Source: Rostratula benghalensis (lineage: Eukaryota > Chordata > Aves > Charadriiformes > Rostratulidae). From it: a stretch of 64,000 bases of DNA. Both the position numbers and the translations under genes were made by a program. The notes below the pieces were generated by a model, which did not search any database, was not told the DNA's origin, and worked only from the letters and a program-made list of their open reading frames with translations. Where the stretch lies: the NCBI GenBank assembly GCA_013399305.1, contig VXAI01000021.1:6371151-6435150 (forward strand). The letters are read 5' to 3'. Of the stretch, positions 39,201 to 51,740 are shown piece after piece (positions within the stretch are counted from its first letter, which is position 1; each line of letters opens with the position of its first letter).

Positions 39201-40934
39201 GTTCAGAATAAAAAGGTGTAAGCAGAACAAAACCTCTGAAGATGCAATCCTGGCCCCTTTACCACATTCACTTTATGGAATGCAGAAAAAACTGGCATCC
39301 CTTCTTTTTCAGCACCCCAGCACAGTTCAAATCTAAAATTTCACTAGAAATTACTTTCCATTACTCAAATTACAATTTTGGAAAGCTATCTATCTCTGGT
39401 GGTGTAAACAGCTTAGTGTAGTGCTAAGTGTAGCACCTCCCATCTTCTCAAGCAATCCTAGACATACCACTGCAAAGTCTTCTGGGTAGAAGCCTGAAAA
39501 CAACAGCCTTTCCCAAAAATATTCTTCTCTTAAAATTGAGAAAATGCCTATAGAAAAATAATCTCACAAACCATGCATAATTTAAAGTCTGCCAGAGAGG
39601 CTAAAGCCATGTTGCGCCTTCCCCAATAAAGTGTCTTCAGTGCTTTACAGGGGAGAGCCCACAGATGAATCCTGGAAAACTGGCAGCGATGGGAAAGTTT
39701 CCTGCTAAGATTTAGAAAACACCAAACAGCTAGAAGAGTTGAACAGACAACAGAGAGATTATCCAGTTTTCTCTGGAATTTCTCCTCAGCTGGAGGAATA
39801 CAAATTCAAACAACTGGATTTGCACTCAGCAGGAGATGAGCTTGCAAGTATCTCTGAAACACACACCTACCCTGTCTATATTGACGAAGAGAGTTGTTTT
39901 TATTGAACCCAGTACTGGTAAATCATAGACGAGCATTGAAAAAGGACAGCAGTCTTTCCACATAAAGAGCTATTTCTTCCCAAGCATTTATCTTGAGCAG
40001 CTAAATATGAAACATTATTCATCTAAATAAAGCTCAAGATGGAGTATGTTTGTCAAGATTATAAAGATTGTTTGGATAAGTGTAACAAAAATTCACTTTG
40101 GATGATTCTCAATGGGCTGCTGAAGGTTTAGCAGATTTTATTAAAACATAAAGCTATCATGATGCATATTTATACTAAGCACATCATAGTCTTGCTGTAA
40201 TCTTTACTACATTCTGCAATATTCAAGTTCAGCAAATCTAAATGAAAAACTTACTTCCTTTTTTTAGTACTAAGGGAAAGGCATTATAAATACAAAAATT
40301 ACACACTATAAATTCTGCATATCAGAGAGTTATTTTTAGTCAGTCAAACACAGCAGAAACAAAAAAAACATTAGGTTTAATGGAAACCATTTCTAGCTAC
40401 ATTGAAATCTCTCATCATTAGCATTAACAGTCTTCAGTACATAAACATCTTCTGTGCTTCTATCAGTGATGAAGCACTCAATACCAGGCATGTCGATCAG
40501 TGGTCCTCAGGCACCTGAAGTGAAAGAATATACTCAAACCCAACAGAGGGAAAGGAGAAACTGTGTCTCTACAACTAAGCACACAGGAAATACACCTAAC
40601 AGATGACAGTTTATAAAAGTTGAGTATAAAGCTCAGAGAAGCCAAAGCGTTTACACCTTCAGCTGTTTGTCCTTTCTCTGGAAGCTGCTGATCCATGAAG
40701 CATGGCTGCTTTGAAAAACAACAACTCAGCAGGACACTTGTATGGGTTTCCAAACCCCAAAAGAGAAAAACTGAGATAAAGTACTCTAAAAACTTTAAAT
40801 ATATCACAGAATCCTAACTGAACTACATGTTATGAGTATAACATAGTGGAGTAGTTCTGAACATGAGTGGTAGTTTCCTTTAGGTCTATAAACTTATACA
40901 GATGGAGATGACCAGTGCAGAAGTTTTTCCATAT
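36202..40934. other. SBF2 intron, unique sequence
   Basis: No exon or repeat was recognised. The patch at 38270-38760 has several short overlapping frames on both strands without homology. A small inverted repeat (GTGCTA / TAGCAC) lies near 39421-39437. Confidence 0.45.
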
Positions 40935-41065
40935 GTTCTTGCTGAAGTCCATTCCTCCAGCCCGTCCAGGTTCATCTGAATGACCTCTGCTCTTGAGTCT
41001 ACCAAACTGCACCCCTCAGCTTGACATCATCTGTAAATCTGACTTTGTCTCCTCCAGACATTTTT
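40935..41065 (-). mobile_element. Old CR1 fragment, reverse transcriptase region
   Basis: The plus strand shows the complement of the CR1 reverse transcriptase segment around the FADD box: cattcctccagcccgtccag, then ttcatctgaatgacctctgc, and cttgacatcatctgtaaatc. It is strongly diverged and short, with no usable frame. The far boundary could extend to about 41130. Confidence 0.65.
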
Positions 41066-43270
41066 TTCCCCACATTTTTTGCTGATGGATAACATATACA
41101 TATCTCCAGTCAACAGGGACCTTCCCTGACAAGTTCCAGCATAAAAAATACAGACACATAGTATAATTCACTAAATTACAAATTTTACTAGGTTTTACCA
41201 CATACAGTAATGTTAGATTTTTAAAAGCATAGTTCTAATGTTTGTCTATGTATCCTTAGTTTCTTCTCTTTCAGAAGGACAAATAATTGGGTTATACTTA
41301 TGAAACAAATAAATTGAAAACAAAAGTTTAAATTAACCACCATACATTCCTCTGACTAAAAAGCACAATGCATAAGTAGTTGCATAAGCAGTGCAGAGAC
41401 AAATGGGCAATGTGATACTAGAGACTACATTCCAAGCCTTGAAGTTTGTCTGTTTTATGAAGAGCTCCATTATATAAGATAAGGAACAGTTAATCCTCCA
41501 AGCAACATATATATGAAAAATTATGCTACTGGCATGAATACATTAATATGACTGCCTCAGTACAAATCACTAGCCTGTATAAAGATAAAATACTGTAAGC
41601 ATTTAAACAGAGATGTTCTTTTTTAATTAGCAGAGCACTTCTAGTAGTGGGTCACTCTTGCCTGAAATTGATACATAGAGAAAAAATGCATGGGTTTTTT
41701 TACATAACTATAATGCTTTAAAAAAAACCCTCAAGTATTAGCATTAATAAGGATTCTGGATTAAAGAGGCAGACATAAGTGAAACTACACACACAGAGAT
41801 GTAATCTCATATCCTAAATTTGTCAACTGAATTGAAGCTAGTATGTGATACTCTCATTTGAACACAATTCAAAAAGCAATGTTCTTGATGACAGAACTGA
41901 AATTCATATATTCACAACAGCATAAAGACATTAACTGGTTAGGCAGAGGAAAAATATTTAGTCTTCTAATGAAGACTGAAAAGTTTAACTATAAAGTCAA
42001 ATACAATGTATACAAGAATTTAAGAAGGTGCCCAAATGTAACTCACGACAGACAAATATGCATCTCTTGTCTGCATTTTTGCCAAGGAAAATGAGGCCTG
42101 AAAATATGTAACTTCAGACAACCTTAGATTTACTCTAACTAAAAACAGGTGGCAATTCACAAAGGCTGATCATTTCTCCATGGTTTAAAACACACATAAG
42201 CATATATAGATTGAATTCAGCTTTATAAGCAAAAGAGTTTCTTTATCACACAAACAAACATAGCTCCTTGTACACTCTTAGCCAAATGCATATAACTGCT
42301 ACCAAAACTCAGGAGGCCAAGTAACTAATCTTGCCTTCTACCTACAGTTTACCAATGCTGTTGTACTGCCCAATAGAGATTCTAACTGTTAAATACTTCA
42401 TGCTTATCTACACATACATGCTACTGTTTTGGCACATGCATTATCTATATACCCCCAGGTTCCCAGGTTCACCTACTGTTGCCAAGCCTAATGAGGCTTG
42501 GAAAGGTCTTGTGGATTTTTAAGGATTTTCTGGCTGGTGATGGTAGCCTTTTCTGTTTGGTTCCATTTTTGACTTGGAGCCCCTGGGACAGTATCATGCT
42601 GCCATAAACTGCTCTCTCCCTACAGAAAAAACTTCTCTTATTATGCCCATTACTAACATTAAAAAGGATTCATATTTTAGAGACATCTAGCTTTAGGCAC
42701 AAGAAGAGGACCTGATGTCTTTGCAGGAAACCAGTGACAACCTAAGCAGGAGGAGCATAGGAAGCTGCTCAGAGGAGTTGCTTCCTGGAGACACAAAGTG
42801 TCAAAAAGCTCAACTACAGAATCAAAAGCTGAGATAACTGACAGGGGCATTCAGGGACCTCAGAGAAAGTCCACAGCTCTTCAAAAAGGAAGGTGATATA
42901 CTATACTAGCTGAGCACTCTGTGTAAACAACTGGGAACATTAAGCCCTAACTGCAAACCTCTGCACTTGCTACTAGTTTTGTGCTTTTGATCCAGGATAA
43001 GCAGGCTTTGCATTTCAGAAAAACATGTTCTAGGCATGTCAGTAAGCTACATGATAGTCCAGACTGAGGAATGCAGGAAAGAGGTTTTGAAAAGTAACCT
43101 GACTTCAGGGATATCAAATATAGCTGTACAAGCCTGAATAGAGGGATTCATCAAGCCTGAGAACTGGAATAATCTTTTTCATTAAATATTACCCTCCCTG
43201 GGTCAAACCACATCCTGGGTTTCTCAGAATGACCTGAGGATAATGGAACTGGAAGAATGACCCAAAGGCC
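41066..43270. other. SBF2 intron, unique sequence
   Basis: Nothing recognisable except a hairpin at 42482-42501. Short frames at 41858-42522 show no domain. Confidence 0.45.
42482..42501. repeat. 8-bp perfect hairpin
   Basis: CCAAGCCT and AGGCTTGG flank a 4-nt loop (AATG). No adjacent T-run is seen, so it is not a Pol III terminator or an obvious RNA gene. Confidence 0.5.
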
Positions 43271-43313
43271 AGGACAGCAAACCTATGACACATACTGCCA
43301 CCTACCCACCTTG

Positions 43314-43510
43314 TTTTTCATAGCCACAATGTCTTGTACAGCAATATCCTCCAACCGCCGCTTAACTTCACTTGCCAAATACAGAGCCCTAGTATTTGCA
43401 TAACTATCAGAATCACATGATGATTGACAGAAGTTTCCTTGATATGGTCCTTTTGCTCCTTTCCTTAATTTCAGCATAGAAAGGGCTACCACACCTTGGT
43501 CTGTATTTCC
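43314..43510 (-). pseudogene. Unidentified coding-like island (possible exon or retrocopy remnant)
   Basis: The minus strand reads open from just after a TGA, without an ATG, through LSMLKLRKGAKGPYQGN, then YANTRALYLASEVKRRLED and IAVQDIVAMKNK. It is followed by AAG|gtgggt, a plausible splice donor at 43313/43314. The predicted protein is hydrophilic, basic-acidic and helix-like, more protein-like than the other frames in the intron, and the DNA is less AT-rich than its surroundings. Against it, the upstream side has no pyrimidine tract. A second frame continues open further upstream (DKETISRKTGWNEKMIRKY), which would suggest a frameshifted pseudogene. I do not recognise the family and assign no function. 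Confidence 0.25.
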
Positions 43511-46436
43511 GGATCATCTTCTCATTCCATCCAGTTTTACGTGAAATGGTTTCTTTGTCCACTACCTAAAACTGCTACATTAGCTACTGCAAAAATTCAA
43601 GTGGTTACTCTGCTCCTTACACACCTACTCATTATATTACAAAGTGATTTGAACAGTGAAAGCCATCTTTAATGGCAAGTGTGCAAGAGCTACACTCCCA
43701 GCAATTCCCAGAACCAAAGTCTGTGAGTTCTAAAAACTTCTAAAGAAGAGACACAGAAGAAATGTTAGCATAATAAAAACAAAAATTAATTAGCAAAGTG
43801 AAACACAATGGATGAAAAAACAAACCACATTCAGAAATGAAAGTTGGCAGACATGTTAGCCTTGGATCAAAATCAAGCAACAGTGCTGGCTTTTACAGGC
43901 TTTTATTTCACTAGTTACACCTTCAAGCATAAGAATGTCACCAACCCAAACATCAGATATGAAAAATTCCTATTTATGATAAAAATTTTTAGAAATCCAA
44001 AAAGTAAAATCCCCTATCAGCTAGAAACATATGAAAAACATTTATTTTTCATAATGAGAAGTTATTCAGAAAAAGACAGTTGTTAGTATTTATCTAATGT
44101 GTCATATAGTCACACCAATTCCAAAGCAATTTCCTGCAGACACCACTGTAAAGCCAGTTTCTTATCCAAAACATACAATTTTTAGAAAACAAAGCAATGC
44201 TTATTCCACCTATGCCATAAAAATATGTACAACTATCAGAAGTAACAGATACATTAATCTCAGAAATTATCTGCTTTGTGTACAATCATTTGCATTACTC
44301 AGCAAAGCAAGACAGTATCATCATCTTTGGGATGGTTTATTTTCTTGGCAATGTTCCCAAGTGCGGACCTTGAATTAGAAAGGTATGCAGTAGGTAGCCT
44401 ATTTTTTTAATAACAACCATTCTCAATGTTGAGAAGGTGGCTGCAAAATACCTCTTCGCAGATATTCAGGCCAGAAAGTTTTCTCAAACCATTTCTTCTT
44501 CTACTCGGAAAGAAGACTAGCACATATGCTGCATTTTGCTGTTTCCTAATATTCACTGTGAAACCCATATCTATTCTATGCACCTGCCAAGCTTGTTTAG
44601 CATTAGAGGAATTACTTGTAGACGTGATTTAAATCAGAAGCACCACATCCATTAATCACCGCTGTAATTCTTAATGTGACATCTGATTCACTTGTTTCTA
44701 GCAGGAAGAGGTGCATCTATTAATCACAGAAGATGTTCAGGTAATTCTTCTAATAAACTCTGACTTATAAATCAAAAGGCCACCACCAGTTTCTAAGGCA
44801 CAAAGATGGGTATTGAAGAAGAAAGCGAGGAGGTAGGCTAACAGTGCACGTACACAATATCCAATTCCAGCCCAAGTGCCAAACAGGTACTATATTGCAA
44901 ATACATAATCCTACAGGCTGTCACAAAAGTACAGCATATACAATTAAGGGACACACAATAACAATTAATTGTCAGTACTACAGACAATCATCATCAAATA
45001 ATTAGGATAACAAACAGTTCCCAAGCAATTATTAGTTATTTTTGATGTGGCAGAACTTGGCAATTTGTACAGTTATGTCTTAAAAAAAAAAAAAATTTCA
45101 TTATGCCACTGATTATTACCTGTTGAAATAACATACTAATTTCAGAGCTCTTACAGAATTTTTTGCTTAGTTCTGGGTTTTGTTTGGTTTTAAGTTATTT
45201 AAAAAAAAAAAAAGGTAAGTTAAGTCATTCTCTTACATATGGAATTTCTACCCAAGATTCAATTTACCCAAGTTAAAGGTTTTGAAATAAATTACTTCTA
45301 CAGAACTAAACAGTTGTGTTCACAACCTGCAAATCCTTCAACTACAGTGAATGCTTCCTATATGAAAATGGAAATATAAGAATATGTTGGTGAAAAGAAA
45401 GAACTTGTTATTCTCCTACACGCATCACAGCATCTTACAATTACTTTGTCTTGTTCAAAAAAATGTTTTTCTGAGCATTTAACATTGCTTCCAATTTTTG
45501 CCTTCAGACTTGCCAATCTATCTCTTTATTATACAAGAGATAACAATATACCAGGTTCCAGAAGATGAGAAAGATAAACACAGCATAGTTTCAAACTTTT
45601 CAAATAATGTTTTTCTGTAAAACATTCAAGAAATAAAGAGGTGATTTGATGGAAACAGGCAACAATCTGTAACTTGAAACAGCTTGGCTACTTCTCATTC
45701 TTATTTCAAGTCTGAGTAGAGGTTCCATGCTACGTTACAAAGAAAAAGCCCACCTAGAGTGTTGCAATGGAAGAACAAGTCCCAGTAAATGCTTCCTACC
45801 ACATATTAGTGAGTAGGCGTTGGCCTTCTTGCACAAGCAGAGAATTTATAACCTTTTCAAATTTTCTTCTCTTGAGCCATTACTACAGTCCACATTCATT
45901 CACCTAACAATAAATGATTTTAAAATCTAATTAAATTCTTGACCTCCATAATAAGCCCCTGGAAACAGTTGTTAGGACGTAGCCTTGCACTTTGCAGCAC
46001 TACAGCTAATGGCAGGGGGGGTGTGCACGGGTGTCTGCATTCACAAGTTGTCTCTTCTACTGACTGCCCCTGCTCAACATGAGCAGAAAGGTGGTTTTGT
46101 ACTTTACCCAAACTTCAAACATTTACTTCTCAAAGCAAAATGGTCCAAATGTTCAGAGTCCTACACACATACCTCCATGACATTTTCGTCTACCTTGTCA
46201 TTCTAGCAATCAGTTCCAAATTTCTTGTTTCTGTGGTTCCAAGCAACAGTGGCGCTATTGGTTTATGTGTTTTATTGCCATAATGGTATTCTTAACACAT
46301 CTTAAGCTTTTGCTTTTTTGACCACTGTTGCTTACCAAGTCACAGATCTTCAACTCTGCTGTCCAAGATGTTGCTCATCAATTTTAATTCATAAAATTAA
46401 TTCATAACACAATAAAGCTTTTGCACAATTCAAATT
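43511..46436. other. SBF2 intron, unique sequence
   Basis: AT-rich intron with A-runs near 45080 and 45200. Short open frames at 43844-44378 lack any homology signal. Confidence 0.45.
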
Positions 46437-46545
46437 ACTTCCTTCAATATGCATGCTTTTGCATTCATCAGCATTGAATTTCATCTGCCATCTTGCTATT
46501 CATCCAACTAATAGGCTCCCCCAAAATTCCCCCAAGGGTTTTCTT
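46437..46545 (-). mobile_element. Ancient CR1 fragment
   Basis: The plus strand contains the complement of a conserved old CR1 segment: gcattcatcagcattgaatt followed by tcatctgccatcttgctatt. This matches the ORF2 segment seen in old sauropsid CR1 copies. Flanking sequence is too diverged to extend the call. Confidence 0.65.
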
Positions 46546-49500
46546 TGATACTAGCTAAAGAATTCTAATAACTGCAATTCTTCTAATCCTGTTCCTGATA
46601 TTTATTCCATATTGATATTCTCATCTCTAACAGTGAGCACTTCTGCTGTGGAGAACACTTAAGCTAACCTTTTGCCTTCCTTCAGCTGTTGGTGACTACT
46701 GAATTCCTGACTGCTCCTTGCCTTGTAATTCCCTTGACCTGTTCTGAACGGGTCTGGCAAAGGACTTGGAATCTTCAAATAAACGATGTCAGTGGCTTCA
46801 GCTCTTTGGTTTATGCACTCAGAGAATATTAACAGATTAGCAAGGCATACTTTTTCCTTTGTGTAACCTAGAGAATTTTGATCTATATTTTGTTCAGTTA
46901 CAGTTGGTTTAGGCTTCTTTGCATATTTTAATTAGTAGTCTAATTACAAAATGGAAAAAAAATTCTGAGATTGCAACTGAAATTACTCCTCAAATTCTTT
47001 AACACTGCAGTACCTCTCCTCCTTTGTGTTTTATTTCACACAACAAAAAAAAACTTAATATCCCTTGTATTTTTCAGTCGAGGTAAAGAGAACGTCAGTT
47101 CCTGGAAAAGGAAGAGCATGTCAGCAGGATGCATCCTTCTTTCTGCGTATGTTGTTTTTGGGGTTTCCCTAAATAACTTCAGAACCGACAAAAAAAAAAA
47201 AAACAAAACAACATACACACACAAAAAAGCGTGCTTAAAATGAGGTGACAGGCATGGAAGGATTTACTGGCATGGAATGCAGGAGAGGAATGAAGCCCTT
47301 ATCCAATGTGTCACACACTGCAGGTCACGAGATAAAGGGATCAGCTGCATAGCCTGGGCAGCCTCTCCATCTGCAGTACAGCTGGACCCAGTTCCAAATG
47401 TGCACTCAAACATGAACAGATTCACACGGCAGTTTTCTTTTGTGGAACCATTACCTTTTTCTTCTTCAGTATCTTGTTCATCTAACTTTTAAAACTAAAA
47501 CCAAAACCTGTGGTTTAATTAGTTGTTCTGATAAGTTCTAACTTTGCAGCGCACACTGTTGAAAGATTTGATGCTACTTCCAGTTTGATTAATACAAAAG
47601 GAATACAGTGGATAGTATCTAAATTAAAAATAAAAATGCCCATTTCACTCTCTATACAGAGGTCTAGTTTCCTGTGATTAAGGCCCAGCATGTACAGTTA
47701 CTTATACTTATTAAATCACCCAGTATGTTCTTATGTAGTAATGATGTCTTTCCTGAAAGAGTTGTGTTCTTAATTACTCAAAATGTGTAAGCAGAAAATG
47801 TATTACGAAAAGTAAGCAGCTAGTATGCAGATCCATACATTTTTCTATGCCATGAAAACATTTCTACTTACTTATGGAAGACATTAATTGACCATCAGCA
47901 AAGTACAGCTATGAATTGCAATGAATTCTAACTCAAATCTATCATCAGTAAAGGAGTGAAAAAACCCAACAAGCAAACCCAAACCTTCAATGTACAAAGA
48001 AAAATAACAGATACCTACCTTCACATAAAAGGTCTTATGAGTACTGGGGAAATTAATTTTAAAAACTTCACTACCATGTGAGCAAATACTGTAACTACAA
48101 ACAGTATGTCGTGCAGTAACTAAGTTAACATGTAAAATACTGAATTTTACAGCAGCACATAAACAAAGCAATTCTTCTGATTATAATCATACCAGCCTCT
48201 TACACTAAGATATTAACCTGTAGTTTCAGAAATGCTGGATTCTCTTGTTCTAGGATGAGCTTACTAAGTCGTAACATGATGCTTCTGGTCAAACGTTTTT
48301 TCTGGAATATGTTGTAAATGAAAGGAATCTTGGCAGGTCAGTATCTCACTAGAACGTGCAATTCTGCATGTCATTGCCTCTTGCTTATTCACTGAAACAA
48401 CAGATTTCATTACAAAACAAGTAAGAGAAACAAACATAGCCTCCTGCAGTTCCTGCTTTATGAGCTGCGTTCACCTTTCCTTTCCTTTACCACAACGCCT
48501 ATTGCCAAGACCATGTCTCACCACAGGACAGGAAAACAAAAGAAGTAAAGAATTGCTAAGCTGAGTTCAGTTACCCTTAGTCACCAACTGATGAGACTCC
48601 TATTTAGGCATTTTTTAAAGCAGTGTTTGAGTACTTCCCGGAAGTTCGTGCTGCATTCCACATTACAGCTGGGACTGCATTACAACAATGAGAAGAGTTT
48701 AAAAAGTCAAGCAGTCGCTGTCAGATAAATACCTCTGTGCATAACAATCTGGTGAAGCCCCAGTCAGGTTTGCCCTGCAAACCTCACATGAAATAAAACA
48801 CAGAAACAGGACAGATTTCAAAAAAATATTTACATGAACTCTAGATTACCCATAAAGTTGCCTTTATCTATATCACATTCTTGTTTGGGGCAGGCGTGCA
48901 TTTAAGTTTCATTCCCATTTCCCTTATGGAACCTATTCATCGAAACCACTGGAAGGCAGACTGCACTGGAGAACAGTCTCAAGCCTAAAGCTCTCCAAGC
49001 ATTCCCTTTCCGTGTTAAAAGAAATCTTCCAGAACTAATAAACATTTAGATATTTTAACTTTCCTTCTCAATAACGATTTTTCATGGTGGCACATTAAAA
49101 AGTCACTTATTTTCAACTGGAGGAAAATATCAGTTTATTTACATTGCAGCTATAAGATGCAAAACTACATTTTCACAATTTACATCTTTAAAGTCTCTAA
49201 GTATCTTTTGAGGCAATCCCTGCAAAGCTTTTATTAGGCATGTTGTGATTAAAAATCACTCTTAAAAGTTGAAAAGGCGAAATAAAAATGACATTGTTGT
49301 AGCTTTTGTTAAGGAGTCTGTCTTTTCCTGAAAATTAAATTATTATGTGATAAAGCAGATTCATTTCTTTCTCCAGCCTTCACAGCTGCTGTTTCACATA
49401 TTCTAAGTGCCATAACCCCAAGCAATACATGCGTGGTGAAGAGAAAGACCAACAGCCTCCCTCAACTGCCAGGGAAGACATACACTCCTTTGGAAACAAA

Positions 49501-51349
49501 ATGTGAAAACTGTTTATTAGGTTTACCTTCATTGCTTTGTCATCCATGCTCTTCTACAAAATTCCTGAGAAACATATCATCTGCCATCTAAATAAAATTA
49601 TTTATAATAATAACAGTTCTCTTGAGTTAATGAAGCATATATTCTTGTTTCTGGATAGGGCTGATAGCAGGCATATAGGGAAGAACCTCTAATAACTTTT
49701 GACCACAAGATGTGGTGAACTAGAAGTTCTATCTTCTGCCTTCTACAGGTTCCTAGGAACACTGTACACCACTTTAAAACAGATGCTGCTGACTAATACC
49801 ATAAATCAAGGCACAGTGATTACTAAAACCAACATGTTGCATATCTGGTTCCACATGTGAGAAAGAAATAGAAACCCAGTGACTGGATGGAGTAGCGAAA
49901 ACAACATTACAGTAAAATGCAAACAGCCCATCAATAACTTAAATATTTAGAAGGAAAAATTAATTTTTAAACCAGGGCTTTCTTTTCCTTCACCTTTTTC
50001 AAATACAGATTTGTGAAGAAGCTACCAGTTAGATCAAAACGTTGGAGATCTAGCAGCAATTAATGAATAGGTTTGTCTCCTACATTAGGCCTCAGCACGT
50101 TGACTGCTTTATTTTTTAAAACATACTTATTTCCAACAAGGTCCTTTAAAAGGTATTTCTGAAACATGCACTTTGATTTTGTTAACAGGTCACAGTAGCA
50201 ATTGGAGGTGGTGTTAGCTCTGTGCAACTGAAAGAAGTCTGCTGTTACCGACAGCCAGGCAGAAGAACTGGAACTAGTCCACTGCCTAAGCACCCTTAAG
50301 AAATTGGGCAGGGAGAAGGAGGAGATCTGGAAAACTGTTCTACGCTGTTACTTAGAAGAAACCAACTACAAAGTTAATCACATGATGTGTGTGACCTACC
50401 CAGTCACTCAGAGAGCTACGTGCTGGGATTCATCTCTGCTCGCCTTGTTCAGTAGTAGGCCTATTTTGCAATGCAGTAGTTGCACTATTTTTTTGTTTTA
50501 CTTTAAAAAAAAAAAAAAAAAAACATTAAAAAGAAAATTAAACTGCACTGATATGCATACAGTGTACTTCTAAATTATTGTTTTCAGATTCTTAGATATT
50601 TTCACATCATGGAAGAAAAAAAAAAACTCAATAAAAGCAAATACAAAAGTCAATGAAGCAACGAAGACAAGCTCTACTGCCTGGGGTACAGCTTAGTGAC
50701 AAATCTTACCTGTAAGATAATTGACACAATGAAATCAAGGGAAACACAATACATTAATTCCCAAAACATACGAAAAAAGCTGGTATTTTCCTATTCCTGC
50801 TCTGTACTTTACAATAAAGGTAAAAATTGGAAATAAGTAGAGCAACACATGATAGGAAAATGTTTAGCCAAAAAATTACAAATGGACTGCCAATAAATTA
50901 AAAATTAAGGTAAATATCAAAAGAAATCCAAGATATTTAAGTGCAAATAAATTCATGGTATCACAAACTCAAATTACTTTAAACTCAAATCAGATAGTGA
51001 CTTCACATTTTTTTTCGTTCCTTACTTATGATTTAAATAAACTTTCCTCTAACCTCAAAGGTTTTTTTCCCTCCGAACACATGGAAATGTAAAAATGTGT
51101 TGTACCTTGCAAGAATCAGAAGAACTTGGAGTGAGAGCTGCGCTATATTTTTTACTCCATACTGACACCTCAACAGGGACTCTTTTTTTATCAAAAGTCT
51201 GTAATTCAGTAAAGCCACCTGTCGCAAGGTGGGATGCAGCTTAATGCCGTCTGGGATGCTGTTGTCATCTTTGCTGCCAGGGCACACATCTAGCTTGATG
51301 TCTAGCAAAATCTCTTGTTCCTTTCCAGTAGAGATGCTCCCCATCCAGT
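46546..51349. other. SBF2 intron, unique sequence
   Basis: Contains A-rich tracts at 47188-47225 and a 19-A run at 50505-50523. No exon, RNA gene or repeat family was recognised. Confidence 0.45.
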
Positions 51350-51740
51350 CAGTCTCCAACCCAAAACACTACAAGCAAGTCTTTCCTCCCAAGTACTCAG
51401 CTCTGCATTTTTCCTTGCTTAATTTCATAATATTTCCATTGGCTCATTCCTCCAGCCAGTACAGGTTCCTCTGGACAGCAACCCTGCGCCTGAATGCATT
51501 GACTCATGTCCCCAGTTTGGAGTCATCTGCTAACTTTATGAGGAAGCATTCCATCATCTCCTCCAGGCAGCTGTTCAGACAGGTCCCAGGATAGACCCCT
51601 CCATTATGCTCATTTTTACTGGCCTCCAGATACCATATGATCCACTGACCATCACCCTCACACCCCAGTCACCCAGCTGTTTTTTTTAACCTGTCTGGTT
51701 GCCTGTACACCCAGACCATAAATTGCTGAGCTACTCTTCT
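51350..51740 (-). mobile_element. Old CR1 fragment, reverse transcriptase region
   Basis: The plus strand carries the complement of a CR1 ORF2 stretch. In order: ttgcttaatttcataatatt, ctcattcctccagccagtac, cagtttggagtcatctgcta (the FADD-box region), then acaggtcccaggatagaccc and cctccagatacc. It continues to the complement of the segment upstream of the FADD box. Many substitutions and small deletions break every frame. It covers the same part of CR1 as 40935-41065 but is longer and better preserved. Confidence 0.82.
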
